Origin: Cryptomeria japonica | Lineage: Eukaryota > Streptophyta > Pinopsida > Cupressales > Cupressaceae | Length of the DNA stretch: 64,000 nt | Assembly: GCF_030272615.1 (NCBI RefSeq) | Contig: NC_081414.1 | Span: forward strand, 824,040,896-824,104,895 | Direction: 5' to 3' | Shown here: one piece after another, positions 1 through 12,400 of the stretch | Position numbering within the stretch: position 1 is the stretch's first letter | Layout of the letters: each line of letters begins with the position of its first letter | Position numbers and translations under genes: made by a program | The notes under the pieces: generated by a model | What the model was told of the DNA's origin: nothing | Database searches by the model: none | Seen by the model: only the letters and a program-made list of their open reading frames with translations

Positions 1-1357
1 ACTTTACTTACATCGCCTTTTTTTGGTTATTGATTACCACGTGGCACTCAACCATTGGTTTTAGAAAACCGTTCAAGCCTAGTTCCATGTTGGCCATGTG
101 TCTCTCCCTTTTACCGCCGGTTACACCTTGGTGAGCCCTCAGCTTCTTCTGAAACCACGTGTCCACTGACATGTTACCATCTAGCTTGACACCTAGATGA
201 ACCTCTTTTACCTTCGCTATTTCGTGAAGCATATCCTTCAAGCATCTCACAGCCACGAAATAGTGCCGACCATTGGATCAAAACAAAGTCGATCCTCTTT
301 TAACCTATGTTTTATCTGCCTTTGGTGATGAAAAACCTTTTCGCCATTTTGCAGGGCATAAAGCACGAGCACCTTACCCTTGCGAATTCATGCAGGCCGT
401 TAGATTATTTTTTACTTGCTCGATGCTTAACCATCTGAATAGACTTTGACAGACGTGGGCCCTCCGACTCAACCTCAAACACCTGGCATCTAGTCACTTT
501 CAGAGCTGACATGTCAGTCTTTCATTAGCCAAGAGAAAACACTGGGTTCCAATTAATTTTTACCATCTGCATCTACCATGTCACCTCTTATCCCACGACA
601 TGACTCATGTCGCTGACTATTGTGGCCTCTGCCACGTGCAACCATTTCACTCACTTTCTAGGCTAGTTGGACTATCTACTTGGAGTGCCACGTCATTTCT
701 CTACTTTGCAAAAGATAACTATCGAGCATTTTCATCCCGCGAAACGAGGTGAACTGTCAGATCAAATGGGACTTGATCGCCTTTTAGTCACTCAGGAAAT
801 CCTCGCATGCAGGGTGCCACCAAACTCTTTCGCCATTTTGCAAAAGGTATTTCGCTTGCAAGTTCAAGCTGCAAAATAATGCCAGCCATTGGATCTTGGA
901 CAAGATGAGACCTCTTTAGACCGGACCAAAATCGCCATTTAGAACACAAAGCCTTTTCGCCATTTAGTGAGTCTTAAACCATGCGCAACTTCACCTAACA
1001 AAATAGCGAAAACCATAGATCTTCCTGATAGATGCACACCACTTATTGGGCCTGACAACATTATGGGGGAAATATATGAGGCGTAAAATTTTATGATTTA
1101 ATTCAAAAGACCGCCTAGGCAAATGACAAGGGAGGACACTTCCGACGAACCTGGGACCCATTACTTAAGTGGATAAAGTAACGAAGAAATAGAACCAAAG
1201 GGTTTTTGATAAAACATTGAATGATTTGAAACTAAAAAACCCTAAACCCTTAGGACCTAACACAGAGCGGAAGCAATTGATAGCATGTCTAATTCAAAAT
1301 TTCAAAATCATAGCCAATTATGGGAAAGGAAAACCCATTTTTTAAATAGTGATAACA
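1..1357 (-). repeat. 3' LTR of element A (truncated by window start)
   Basis: This stretch is repeated in direct orientation at about 13,847-15,203. Similarity stops at 1357, where the right copy continues into different flanking DNA. The minus-strand start reads TGTTATCACTATTT, matching TGTTTAATCACTATTT in the other copy. The LTR carries several copies of a TTCGCCATTT motif with partner blocks resembling its reverse complement. A telo-box-like AAACCCTAAACCC lies near 1240-1253. Bases 1358-1548 to its right are the short 3' untranslated part of the element. Confidence 0.88.
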
Positions 1358-1548
1358 ATAGCTCTGACTGGGGATGGTTGATTGCAAGATCAATACAAGA
1401 AAACTTAGAAACTCTGGAGAAACAGACCAAGACATAGACCCAAATAGAAAAAATAGGAAGGAAACAAAATATGTACAAACAAAGGACCCACTGTGCATGG
1501 ACATCAAGAGAAATAATGTTTCAGGAATTGTCCATGCGCTGGAAATTT

Positions 1549-2634
1549 CTATACTTCATCATTCATATTCTTCACAAAATATGAATCCTTACCATTTAAG
1601 TCACAGACCACAAAAGGGCCAATCCGTAATGATTCAAATTTTTTATGTTTTCCCTTGACTTGTCCTTTTACATTCCACTGAAGAACCATGTCATCAATTT
1701 TAAACTCCCTTAATGATGTCCTTTCATCAAAAAGGTATTTGGACTGCAATTGGATCTTCTGATTTTTTTTGTGAGCTAAAGCCCTGAGCTCTTCCACCTC
1801 CATAATTTGGATCATTCTGTCTTCCATAGGTTCAAATAGCTCCATATCCGCATCTTGCAAGAACTTGTAAACTGGAAGAAGATTATTTACTGGCAATCTG
1901 ACCTAAGCACCATAAACTAGTTCAAAAGGGGACATACCAATGACCTTCTTGACTATTATTCTATCCACCCACAGAGCTAATTTCAATTTTTGATCCCAAG
2001 ATCTTTTATTTTTTTCCAAGATTTTCTTGATGATGTTCAAAAGACTTTTATTGCTGGATTCTGCTTGTCCATTCCCTTGAGGGTGATAAGTTGAAGAGTA
2101 AGACATGAGTATTCCATGACTAGTACAAAAGCCTACAAACTCTTCTGATCTGAAACACATGGCATTATCCATCACCAATTTTGCAAGTATTCCAAATCTG
2201 GTTACAACATTATCCATCAAGAAATCAATGACAACCTTACTCATTGCTCTTCTTGTAGGGATAGCTTCTATCCATTTAGTGAAATAGTTAGTGGCTACTA
2301 TGATCCATCTGTGACCTCTTCTTGACCTCTCAACAATCTCTCCAAATAAATCAATTCCCCACTGGACAAAAGGAGCTTCCATAGAGACTGGATTTAGGGG
2401 TAAGGCTCCTTCATACTTCAGCTTGGATGAAAACTTCTGACAGGGGTCACATCTTCGGACATATGCATGAGCATCTTTGAATAAAGTAGGCCAAAAGTAT
2501 CCAGCCTGGATTATCTTACCAGTAGTGGTCTTAGCAGAGTAATGGCCTCCACATAATCCATCATGCATTTTAGTCAATACTCATTTAGCATGGAACTCAT
2601 CCAAACACATTAGTAATTCTCCATCTCTTTTTCT
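1549..2634 (-). pseudogene. Element A integrase
   Basis: This is the integrase end of the Pol polyprotein, which would insert the cDNA into host DNA. The main segment (1903-2577) has a zinc-binding half with a CDPC pair, then a core with all three catalytic acids. These are Asp76 (in GIDLFGE), Asp137 (in VMDNAM) and Glu173 (in GQAESSN), with 35 residues between the last two, as in DD35E enzymes. The C-terminal segment (1549-1896) has a GPF motif like the gypsy GPY/F module. The segments are in one frame, interrupted by stops near 1900 and 2580. The frame differs from the upstream RT because of a frameshift near 3365. No chromodomain is visible. Confidence 0.9.
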
Positions 2635-3361
2635 CTAGAACAGATCACCTTGAACAAGCACATACTTTTGGGACTTGAGTTTCAGAGTTCTTTTCTGATT
2701 ATGTGTCATTCCTTTTGAGAATGCAACATCTCTTAAGAATCTGACTATCTCTGAGTACCAAGGTTGTCTTTCAATACTAGTGACCGAAGTATCTTTGATT
2801 TCAACATTGTGTATTTCAACATTCATAAGATTAGACTCAGTCATAAGGTTAGCCAAACCTAGACCTCTTACCAATTTAGTAATCTTTATCTCCAAGTCAA
2901 ATTCTTGGATTCTATTAATCCATTTGCATCTTTTCCCTGTAACTTCAGACTGAGACAGAATATCCTTAACTGCAGCATGTGGGACATAGGCAATGACATT
3001 TGCATTCACCAGATATGGCCTAAAAACCTTGACGACTTTAACCAAAGCATAAGCTTGTTTCTCCATGGTCACATATTTCAGTTACGCTACTTGCAAAGAC
3101 TTGCTATAGAAGGCTATGGGATGTTCATATCCCTCATTATCCTTTTGTAATAACACTGTAGCTACTATATGATATGAAGCAAAGGAAAACAAAGAAAAAG
3201 GCTTACTATAATCAGGAGATTTTAGCACTGGTGCTTCTTGAATGGCTTTCTTAATTTCAGCAAAAGCCTTTGAGGCTTCTTGATCCCAATAAAATTTGGT
3301 ATCCTTCTTGAGCAACTTGACGATAGGCTTCACTATCTTTGCAAAGTTTGCAATGAACCTC
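2635..3361 (-). pseudogene. Element A second (native gypsy) RNase H, catalytically degenerate
   Basis: This is the RNase H normally fused after gypsy RT. It continues from RT after a frameshift in a T-run at about 3364-3370. Recognisable landmarks are the AFAEIKKAI stretch, VLLQ, the AFYSKSL stretch, MTMEKQAYAL and the GKRCKWINRIQEFD stretch. At the usual TDAS position the sequence reads SFAS, and at the usual TDH position it reads VPH. Two expected catalytic aspartates are therefore missing, while the glutamate region is retained. The domain probably served as a structural tether rather than a nuclease. A stop at about 3073 also interrupts it. The upstream RNase H at 4,610-4,987 keeps its catalytic residues. 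Confidence 0.8.
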
Positions 3362-4180
3362 CTAACAAAAAACTTTGCCTAGAAAGGAATGAATACCTTT
3401 TACATTCTCAGGTTTAGACACCTTATTTATTGCCTCAATTCTTTCAAGGTCTATCCTTACCCCTTCCTTGGAAACAATGTGTCCCAATGGTTTTCCTTCA
3501 GTAACTCCAAAATGACATTTTTTGGGATTTAGTGACACACCAAATTCCAAGGCTTTACTGAATACCTTTTCCAAATGTCCACAGTGATCTTCAGCCCTTT
3601 TGGAGAAATAGGTTAGGTCATCTTGATAGACCACCATGATAATATTAATGAACTCCTTGAAAGCTACATCCATTGCTCTCTGAAATGTAGCTCCAGCATT
3701 CTTCAATCCGAATGGCATTCTCACATAGACATATGTCCCCCATGGAGTGGTGAAAGTAGTTTTGAACTATTCAAATTCCTTCACTAACACTTGATTGTAT
3801 CCTGAGAAACCATCCATCATGGACAAAAGATCACAACTTGTTACCCTTTGCAACATAGCTTCCATATTGGGAGAAGAGGATTTGTCCTTTAAAGAAGCAA
3901 CATTTAGATTTTTGAAATCTACACACAATCTAATGTCCCCATTCTTCTTTCTTACTGGGACTAGATTGGAGACCCATGAAGAATTCCTTATTGGTTTGAT
4001 AATCCCCCCCTCTCTCAATTTTGTCAACTCTTGCTGCTTTTTAGTTTCTAACAGGGGATTGATGGGCCTCTATTTCTGTCTGAAAGGCTTAGCATTTGGA
4101 AGTAGAGGAACTTCATGCTGAAAAAGATCTTGTCTATACACCTTTAGGTCTTCACAAGACCAAGCAAAAACATGTTTATA
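3362..4180 (-). pseudogene. Element A reverse transcriptase
   Basis: This is the RT palm and fingers of the polyprotein, which copies the element RNA into DNA. Visible landmarks in order are GGIIKPI, WVSNLVPVRKKNGD, LCVDFKNLN, MMDGFSGYNQ, MPFGLKNAGATFQRAM, the active site YQDD (3,617-3,628) and the KKCHFG and GHIVSKEGV thumb motifs. In-frame stops fall near 4069 and 3765, and the frame is lost near 3362 in a run of T. The catalytic aspartate pair is intact. The frame continues directly from the upstream RNase H linker, so the order RNase H then RT is genuine and not an assembly of separate reading frames. Confidence 0.92.
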
Positions 4181-5158
4181 CTTCTTCAATAAATTAATAA
4201 GGTTAGTCCTGACATGAGGGGGTAATTTCTTTCCAATGTATACTAACTTAGGGGATGATTCAGTCCCTAGGTTTACCTCCTCTAGCTCTTCCAATTTGGT
4301 GGTAGACTGCTGATGTAAGTGACTGCCATTATAACTAAACATGCTTTCCAGCTCTACCAGCCGTTTAGGTATTTCATTAGTTTCCAACTGGACCAACTCA
4401 TTTCCAAACACTGTTTCTCTATTATCAACCACCTCCACCAGTGCATTGCAATCAATCTTCTGTCCATCATAATCATCAACACATTGGATGAACCTAAGAA
4501 TGTCTTCATCATCAGCAAAAACTTGCCAATTGTACACATTGTTAGGAATAGCAGGCCTAGATTTTATTTCCACAGTGGAAATACCGGTTAATGTTGCATC
4601 ATCATTCTTCAAGGCAACATTAGCTAAAAAATCTACCATAATATTCTTTGACCACTCTATCCAATTAATAGAAAATGCACTAAAATGCTCAATAACATCC
4701 CAAACTACATGTTTATATCTCTTTAATCTATCATTATTGGATGCATATTTGGCTCTTACCTGAGATACAACCAATTCTGAATCCCCTAACACTGTCAATA
4801 GTTGGATTCCATGCTTCTTTGCAACTTCAAGCCCTAGCAATAGAGCTTCATACTCTACAGTGTTATTTGCACATTGGAAGGCCAATAAGAATGAATACTT
4901 GAAAGTTATACCTGATGGGGATACAAAAAGAACCCCTGATCTAGATCCTTCTTTGGAGCAAGCTCCATCAAAATACATCTGCCATAACCCATACTGTTGT
5001 GCTTCTAATTCGACTACAATGGGATCGGTATTCTTCAATTGGGGTAAAATTGGTTGAAATCTAAAATTATCAAGATCTACATCAATCATACAATTGAGCA
5101 TATTAGGGTCTACATTTTCAATCACCCTAGGAGCTCATGGCTCTCTGTACAATTTGAC
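4181..5158 (-). pseudogene. Element A additional RNase H lying between protease and RT, plus linker
   Basis: An RNase H domain occupies about 4,610-4,987, residues 47-172 of the segment starting at 5125. It has YFDGACS (Asp53), NNTVEYEAL (Glu91), GDSELV (Asp115) and a final Asp165 in VDFLANVAL, so the four-acid active site looks complete. The sequence style matches the additional, archaeal-like RNase H acquired by plant Tat elements. A linker of roughly 150 residues follows and runs into the RT N-terminus (KYKHVFAWS). What is odd is its place before RT. In the Tat elements I know best, and in element G here, the second RNase H lies after the native one and before integrase. Confidence 0.87.
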
Positions 5159-6355
5159 CTAATTTCCATTGATTGGAATGGTGGCATAGGACAAGTCCAG
5201 CTGGACATTTCCTCCTACTGCTGCTGCCCACTGCCTGGAAAGTAACATACCATAATGGGGCTTGGTATCAGTAACAATAACATCCATTTTATAAGTTGCC
5301 TCAGGGAATGCTACTATTTTTACCTCAACATCTTTCATTGTACCTATCACAAGTACTTATCTGTTATCCATAGCATAGCATTTCCCATACACAGTGGTTA
5401 CTGACAGTCCTAATTCTTTCAGAACACCATAAGGCATTACATTAGTAGCAGCTCCTGAACCTATCATGTAGTTTTTAATCAACCGATTGTTTACTAACAA
5501 AGTAACATAGAAAGGGTCTACGTGTGAAGGCTCTTGAGTGATACTGGTTCCAACATAAACCTCTGGGGTTTGGAACTCTTGATCCTTTCCAATTCTAGGT
5601 GAACCAGTGGGTAAGACCGTGTCACTATCAGATATACTAGAAAATAAAGACAGGGCTGCATCCCTATGTTCTTTAATCTTCAATAATTCTACTAATGGGA
5701 TAGTGACCTTCATCTGAGTAAGATCTTGAGCCATGTCAAATGTAGAACTATTACTTGTTTCAGTACTAGCTCTAACTCTTTTTGTCTTGAGCTGACTTGC
5801 CTTTTTCATTGCGGTAGCTCCTTGTACATCACCAGTATCTGTACTCTTGGGTACTTCTTTGACCTGTTCCTTCTTTTCTTGACCAATCTTAGGAACAATA
5901 GTAGTACTACTTGCTGCCCCCTTTTGGGTGGTCTCTTTTATGAACATGGAACTGGGTTCACCCTGATCAGTGTCCTTCTTGGTGCTTCTCAAGTTATAGT
6001 TGTGTTTTGCTTTGGCAATGGCAACTTTAGTGAGATTTTTAACTTCTTCCTCACTAGGCCTTCTAAGATGAACCTCTTCATCCTCAATTGTCACCACATT
6101 CAACGTAGGATGCCAATCTAAGGTTAGTTGTCCTTGAACAGACCTTTCATTATCTAATACATCACTGTATTCACTTTGTATAGACTCCTCATCACTTTCT
6201 ATGATGGTTTCAAACATATTGATGTTAGGCTCAGCTTCTTGTCTCATGGATTCTTCTAGAGCCTGAGCCACTGCACACTGATGAGGAGAATGTGGTCCAT
6301 CACAAGCAATACACCATGGATTATTTTCTATATTATGTACAATGTTCCCTTTCAA
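5159..6355 (-). pseudogene. Element A Gag zinc motif, linker and retropepsin-like protease
   Basis: The segment opens with a Cys/His motif (WCIACDGPHSPHQC) typical of the nucleic-acid-binding end of plant gypsy Gag. A charged linker of about 200 residues follows, then an aspartic protease that would mature the polyprotein. The protease core reads YMIGSGAATNVMP. The expected catalytic Asp is Gly (codon at 5,459-5,461), so the enzyme is inactive in this copy. The protease continues past a stop near 5355, through a GMLLSRQW motif, to about 5159. All parts share one frame with RT and Gag. Confidence 0.82.
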
Positions 6356-7233
6356 GGTATCTGGAGTGTCCTGATTTTGGGCAATCTTGGGCTTCTCATT
6401 TTGGGGTTTGTCATCTTTCTAGTTGGTATTATATGGCATGTCATGCAATCTAGGGGGTCTATCTTGCTAGTTATAATGAGGTTTGTCATTTTTGTTTACC
6501 TTGGTAGTCAGATCCTTCATTGCAATAACCAATTTCTCTATCTTATCATCCTCCTTAGCAACTTTACTAGGTTGTTTTATTTCCTGCCATAATCTACCAT
6601 TTGTTCTTCTTCCTAACTTCCCGGATGCTTTTCTATTACTTTCTACATTTATGGCAATTCTAAAAGCATCTCTCAAGTTATGTGGATTCTTATCTCTTAG
6701 GATATAGGCCATCTTAGAATCAAATGCATTGTAATAAGTATTTAAACACATGTTATCATCTAATCTCATCACTTGATACAATTTGTGCATGGCCTTTTGG
6801 AATCTGGCATTGAAATCAGTGACCATTTCATTATAAGACTTTCTGATATTATTGAATTCATTGAGCATGAATCTCACATTAGTCTTGTCACCATACTATT
6901 CTTGAAAACAATTTTTAAAATCCTCCCATGACCCTACGTTATTAACTGGAAGACCTTTGAGCCAATCTCTTGTATCATCAACCGGGAATTGAACAAACAA
7001 TTTCATGATGACATCTTCATCCACTATCTCATAATCATTTATTAGATCCCCAAAATATTTGAGATGTTCCTCAGCACTAATGGCATTGTTCCTAGCAAAT
7101 TTATGGTGTCTATCTCTTAACTCAGTAGGAACATGATTTGGATATCCTGGGATCCCATGAAAAATAATTGTCTATATTGTTCTAAATTGATTGGTCTCCT
7201 CTGAAAAGGGGTAATAGCATTATTATTTGCCAT
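6356..7233 (-). pseudogene. Element A Gag capsid region
   Basis: This is the Gag capsid-type region that would form the particle. Landmarks include WEDFKNCFQE followed by a stop and YGDK, then a helical stretch with RFQKAMHKLYQ, consistent with the retrotransposon Gag family. A likely start, MANNNAITPF, lies at about 7,230 in another frame, so a small indel separates it from the main frame. A further stop lies near 6,465. Downstream it joins the zinc motif in the same frame. Confidence 0.75.
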
Positions 7234-7240
7234 GTTCATT

Positions 7241-8335
7241 CTAATTTTTTGGAATTGGAGACTGAGATATTTGGGTGTGATGATTATTCACAAGGATTTG
7301 ACTCACTGATGCTACATTAGCAAGCACTACAGGTTGAATTTTAACAGGGGGAAGGGAAATTTGTTGAGGATTAGGCTTATTTAGATCTTCTGATGGAAAT
7401 GTGATATGGGGAGCCTTTAGGTAACTAATTTTTCTTTTTACTTCCTGATTTGCTGCTTCTAATTCAGCTTTCTCTAGTTCCATTTGGAGATTCTCCTTTT
7501 CTTTCCTCATCCTTTCCATTTCTCTCTCATGTGCTGACAACCTATGAGAAATCTCCTCTACAGTTTTAGATCCAGTTCCATCATCCACCCATTTCTATTT
7601 TCCTTTATCCATATTAGTCCTAGGAAGCCGAGAATCACTAAATACTTCCCTGTTAGGTTGGACTACTAACCTATATGCTTGCTTGGCTTGGGGATCAAGA
7701 TTTTCTCTGATCATAGGGCCTTCTTCATCACTTTTTTCTTTTTCTTTGGCCAGTACTTTAAGATCAGCTATCTGTCTAAGAAGCCTATCTCTCTCCATTA
7801 ATTTAGCTTTAACCTCTTTCTCCCTATTTGCTTCCTTTTGGGCTCTTAGGGAAATTAGATGGTGAACTCTTTTATTCAGATGTTCAATTTCTTGGGACAC
7901 TTTATCCTCATCAGGGAAATTTTCCTCAGAGTCTGACATATAGACTTGGTCTATGTCAATCAAGCTAATGTTTCCATCTATTGTTCTAGGCACAAAATGT
8001 CTAATTGCATTTGAACTGGTCCTATCTCTTGCAGAAACACTAACATGGGACAAATCCTGATTTAAAACAGGTGCATTATCAACATTTCCAAACAATCCTG
8101 AATGGAAACCTAATATATCATGTTCTAAATCTCTGGAAGATGAATTAGACTTTGCATAAACAGGTTGATCAGGCATCTTACCAGTATTATTTTTCTTTTG
8201 TACCCAGGCAACATTTGATGGCTCATGTAGCACTGATCTCTTCTGACCACTCCGTGACTACTCTGGTAAACTTGCTTGCAAAGTTTCATGAGGATGCTTC
8301 TTCATGAATGACCTGGTGTTTTTTCCTCCTTGCAT
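7241..8335 (-). pseudogene. Element A coiled-coil protein preceding Gag
   Basis: From an ATG at 8,335 one frame runs to 7,241 with in-frame stops near 8,256 and 7,595. The protein is charged, with two long heptad-like helical stretches: one around EIEHLNKRVHHLISLRAQ and one near the end rich in Glu, Lys and Met. I see no enzymatic motif. It is in the same frame as Gag and protease, so it may be the Gag N-terminus or a separate upstream product. A coiled coil would suit particle assembly. No family is recognised. Confidence 0.6.
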
Positions 8336-9494
8336 TATCCTTGTCTTCTTTTGAAAAGATTTACAGTTCACAAGGACTGGTTCCAATATAACAGAGTCGC
8401 CACCCACAAGACTATGGGAATTATGAAAGCAATCTTTTATAATAATACAAAGGAAATCCACAAACACAATGATTTTATTTACAAACTTAAGCACAAATCT
8501 ACGTCTGGATCCTTAATGTGACTCTCCCCAGTAGAGTCACCACTTTTGTTGTCTTCAAAATCTAATTCACCTCAACATCCTTATAATAAAATGATTAAAC
8601 TCTGTGCAAAAGAGATATTAAAGGGAAGGAAACTCTTAGGACAACATATGTCAAGGTTTGATTTAACCTTCTACACTTCGGACTTACTCAGAACCTAGGT
8701 GGGTATATCTTTGTGAACTAAATTCACACTTTCAAAAGATAAATCCATAGCAAACTAGTCCAGAAAACCAGCGGATCTAATCACCTTGAAACCAACTGAA
8801 ACAAAGGAATGAAAATTATATATTAGTGCCTTATCCAAGGTCATAGAGTCATCTAAATTCAAACAATACTCCTCAAACAGAATATCTCTACACATCCCAT
8901 TGGCTCGGCTTCTGTTAATCCCTATATATGCCTAACATACATGAGAATTTATGCCCACCAAATCAAACTATGCTCATCAAGATTCAAAATATCCTATGAA
9001 GAATTTACTGGCAGAGGCGATCCCTGCATATTTAATTTCCCTCCTAAAGAGAAAAGCTAACAAGCACATCTACTGAAAATTGCCTTACAATCCCCATTCA
9101 AACAAAATAACCCCGGATTATACAAAATGAAACAATAAACAACTACAAGCACATTTGAAGATGACACAAAGTTTTACTCAAAACCGATGGTCTGTATATT
9201 GATATATTTTCAAGAAAGTATTACAAAAACTTTTGAATATTCTCCATTAAACTTAGAAAAGCTCAGATAAATTTCTGCAGCATTTTCTTACAATTCTTTG
9301 CGATCTCCTTTCTCTTAGTCTTGGTATTCATTTATAACAATATGGATGCACATAGCTTCGGACTTTCCTAGGAGAATTTGTTACAATTGTTGCTTCTCAA
9401 GAAGAAGTTACAAAACCTTTTGCAAAAATAGTTACAAGTCCTTTTCAACCTCTGTAGCTTCTTCAACTTGATGTTCGGTTGCAACCTCTTGTAA
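8336..9494 (-). other. Element A spacer between extra ORF and gag
   Basis: About 1.1 kb with stops in all frames and no recognisable domain. Position and length suit the non-coding gap that separates ORF1 from gag in Ogre-like elements, which may hold signals for translating gag. I see no repeat or tRNA-like structure in it. Confidence 0.55.
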
Positions 9495-12400
9495 CTATTC
9501 AGGAGTGCCCTCTAACTGCTCTGCATCCTGCATGGCATATTTTGTTGTCCATTCATTGTACACATCATCAGTGGGCCATGTGAAATTAATCACTTTTGTC
9601 TTAGCCTTGGTCAACCTTTTCCAGGAATTTCTCATCTTGTTTACTTTTGAATTGGGAAAACCATAATGAGACTTGATTTTCTCTATCTCTTGAATTGTCA
9701 CAACAAAGAAGGAAGTATCATCTAGATCAACAATTCCTTTAATCTTGGCTGACAGTTTGGCCTCTAATTCCTTGAGCCACACTTGTTTGTCCTTCAGTTG
9801 ATCTGGGCTAGCAAAAACAACTGGGAGCAACTCAAAAACCTGATCAGTATACTCCTTTTTGTACAAGTTAATTTTCCTATCAGCATTATCCACCCCTTCT
9901 GCTAATTTCACTAGATCCTTGGTGGTATCACAAGTGGATTTGATGATAGGATTGGCCCCTGCTTCATCATAAGATGCACAAATAGACTCCAAGTCCTGCT
10001 CTCTAGGCCTCCATTTGTCAAAAATAGGTGTCAGAATGGCTTTATCTCCATTGAGCTCATTCTTCATATCCAAAATCTTGCTTATGTTATTATATAGCAA
10101 TGAGGCACTCATTGTATCTGCAAAACTTGAAATAGTAGCCCTTACCTTATGCTCATATTTCTTGGCACACAGGGCCTGAGCCTGTTTCAAATTCTCTAGC
10201 TCTTGAGGAGTAATCTCAATCATCTGGGAGCTGGAGGGTGCTAGAGATGGTGGGAAGTCAATGATAGGACTTCTAGGTGGAGGTCTTGCAGGAGAAGAGG
10301 AGATCATCAGTGTTGAAGACTCACCTTGATGGTACTGTCCTGTCAACTGGCTTTACAGCTTAGCAATGATACCATCTCTACCTCTTACCTTTTCCTTAAC
10401 ACTGTTATAGGCCTTCAAAATTATCTCCAACTTAACTTGGAGGTCTGCTTTCTCCTTGGCCTCCTTTTCTATGACTGCAACACTAAACTTTGCAGTCTCT
10501 AGCACAGTGCTAGTAGCTTCTACTACCCCTGTGCTTTGCACTCTCTTTACTATCATTCCACCAAGGTAGCTTGACCCTTGGGTATCTTTGCTTTTCTTAT
10601 TTTCATCTCTCTTGAGAGACCACATGACTAGTGCAGCATTATCCTTTCTGAAAGTGATTCCCTCCATGGGCTTAGTTTCTTTCCTCATAGCCTCTAGTAC
10701 TAGGGCATCTGCTATGTCCCATTCAAGGAGAATAAGCACTCCATCTTGTGCCACCATTTCTCTTCCTTGCTCAAGAGTGATGGTCTTAAATTCTTCCATC
10801 ATTTAGTATTTTATTTCTTCCTCTACAAGAGTTGAACCTTTGCTAGGCTGCTCACCTTTACTCTTCTCGCATCTTGCATTGTATTTATCTATGTTTTGTT
10901 TCCATACAAACTGCATAAATGCTTCTGAAGTAACAAAATTGTTGTCAGCCAATAAGTCATCACTGGCTTGCTTTATCTCAGGATCCAACTCCTGGCCTTT
11001 AAGTTTAGTGGTAGTAATATTCATTTCAATGGCAAGGGGTTCTTCTGGCATTCCTTCCTCTACCTCATCATATGTGTAGGCAATTTCCCCTAAACTACCC
11101 AACTGTAAAAGTTGCTCAGCTGCTGCTTGCTCATCTCCTATGTGGATAGGGGATTGGGATGGAGAGTAAAAAGGTGTATCAAATTGTACTTCTTTTCCTA
11201 CTCTCTGCTTTTTAGGGCTCTCTTGGATGTCAATGACATCTTGTATCTTCCTGTTTCCTTTGGAGGTAGAGGGCTCCCCTATTGTAGGCATCAACACACT
11301 ATAACTAGATTTCTTATATAGTGTGTAATCACCAAGAGGGATTGCTTTGGTGGAGGTAGACCTACTTAGAATCATTGTTGCCTTTTCAGGGTTGCTTTTA
11401 ATCACAACTTCCCTTTTCTCCTTCAGGGTTTGCATCACATCCTCAAATCAAACAATTAAAAACTTTATTTTCTCCTCCAGAGGGAAAAAGCTAGACAATG
11501 GGTCATAGTTGGCATCAAAATGATGCACAAAGTCTAAGGCTTTCTTATAATCCACCCATTTTTCTTTCCTCAGTTCCTGTTCATCCAAATCAAACTCATT
11601 TCTAGTGAGGTCCTCAGGAAACTGAAATTGATGGGGTCTTCCTCTGCACACTACCCTCTTCCTGAATATGCCATTGAAGAAGTCTTGAGGATCTACACAC
11701 CTGGATATTGCAGTTGACAAATGATAGTGTTTGAGAAAGTCTTCAAAACAATTCCAACCTCCCTTGGTTATTATAAATTCATGGGCTATGGTAACCGTAG
11801 GGAAAATAGTCCCTTTACCCCTACCTATCAGCTCTACCTCTTGTACACTACCAATCTGCCTGAGGACTTCTGCAATTCCCACTTTGAGAGGGACCTGATA
11901 GGGCAACAAGAATGGAGTGCCTTTAAAACCAAAAACTCTAAAAACTGTTGAGATTGGGTACAGATAAATGTTAGCCCAATTATGAACAATCTTTATATTC
12001 TCTGCAAATTCTTTTGGTCTAATAAATTCCAAAAGAACCTTGGGGATTCTTGGGTTCTCTGAACAGAGGAGAGTCCTAATCTTGGATGCAAAATATTTAT
12101 CAAATTTCAAGAAACTGGCATCCTCTCTATCCCATGACAAGATAGTACTCCATAGTTGCAGTTGCATATTTTCTCCTTCCTTCTCTTTGATGAGGTCCAA
12201 TCCACGGGCAAAGTAATGACCTCCTTTGAATAGAAATAGATGCATAAGGAGTGAATACCATCTGAAAGGCCTATCCACCTTTCCATTTTTTATTCCTACT
12301 AACCCTCCATGGATAACATCAGCAATGAAAGAAGCATAATCAAAAGCTACTGCAAGGGAAGGATTTAAAATTTGAGCAATCATTAGCAAGTAGTGATTGG

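Noticed and set aside
1235-1260. Telomere-like AAACCCTAAACCC in the A LTR (also near 15,083)
   Set aside because: Single occurrence per LTR, not an array; at most a telo-box promoter motif.
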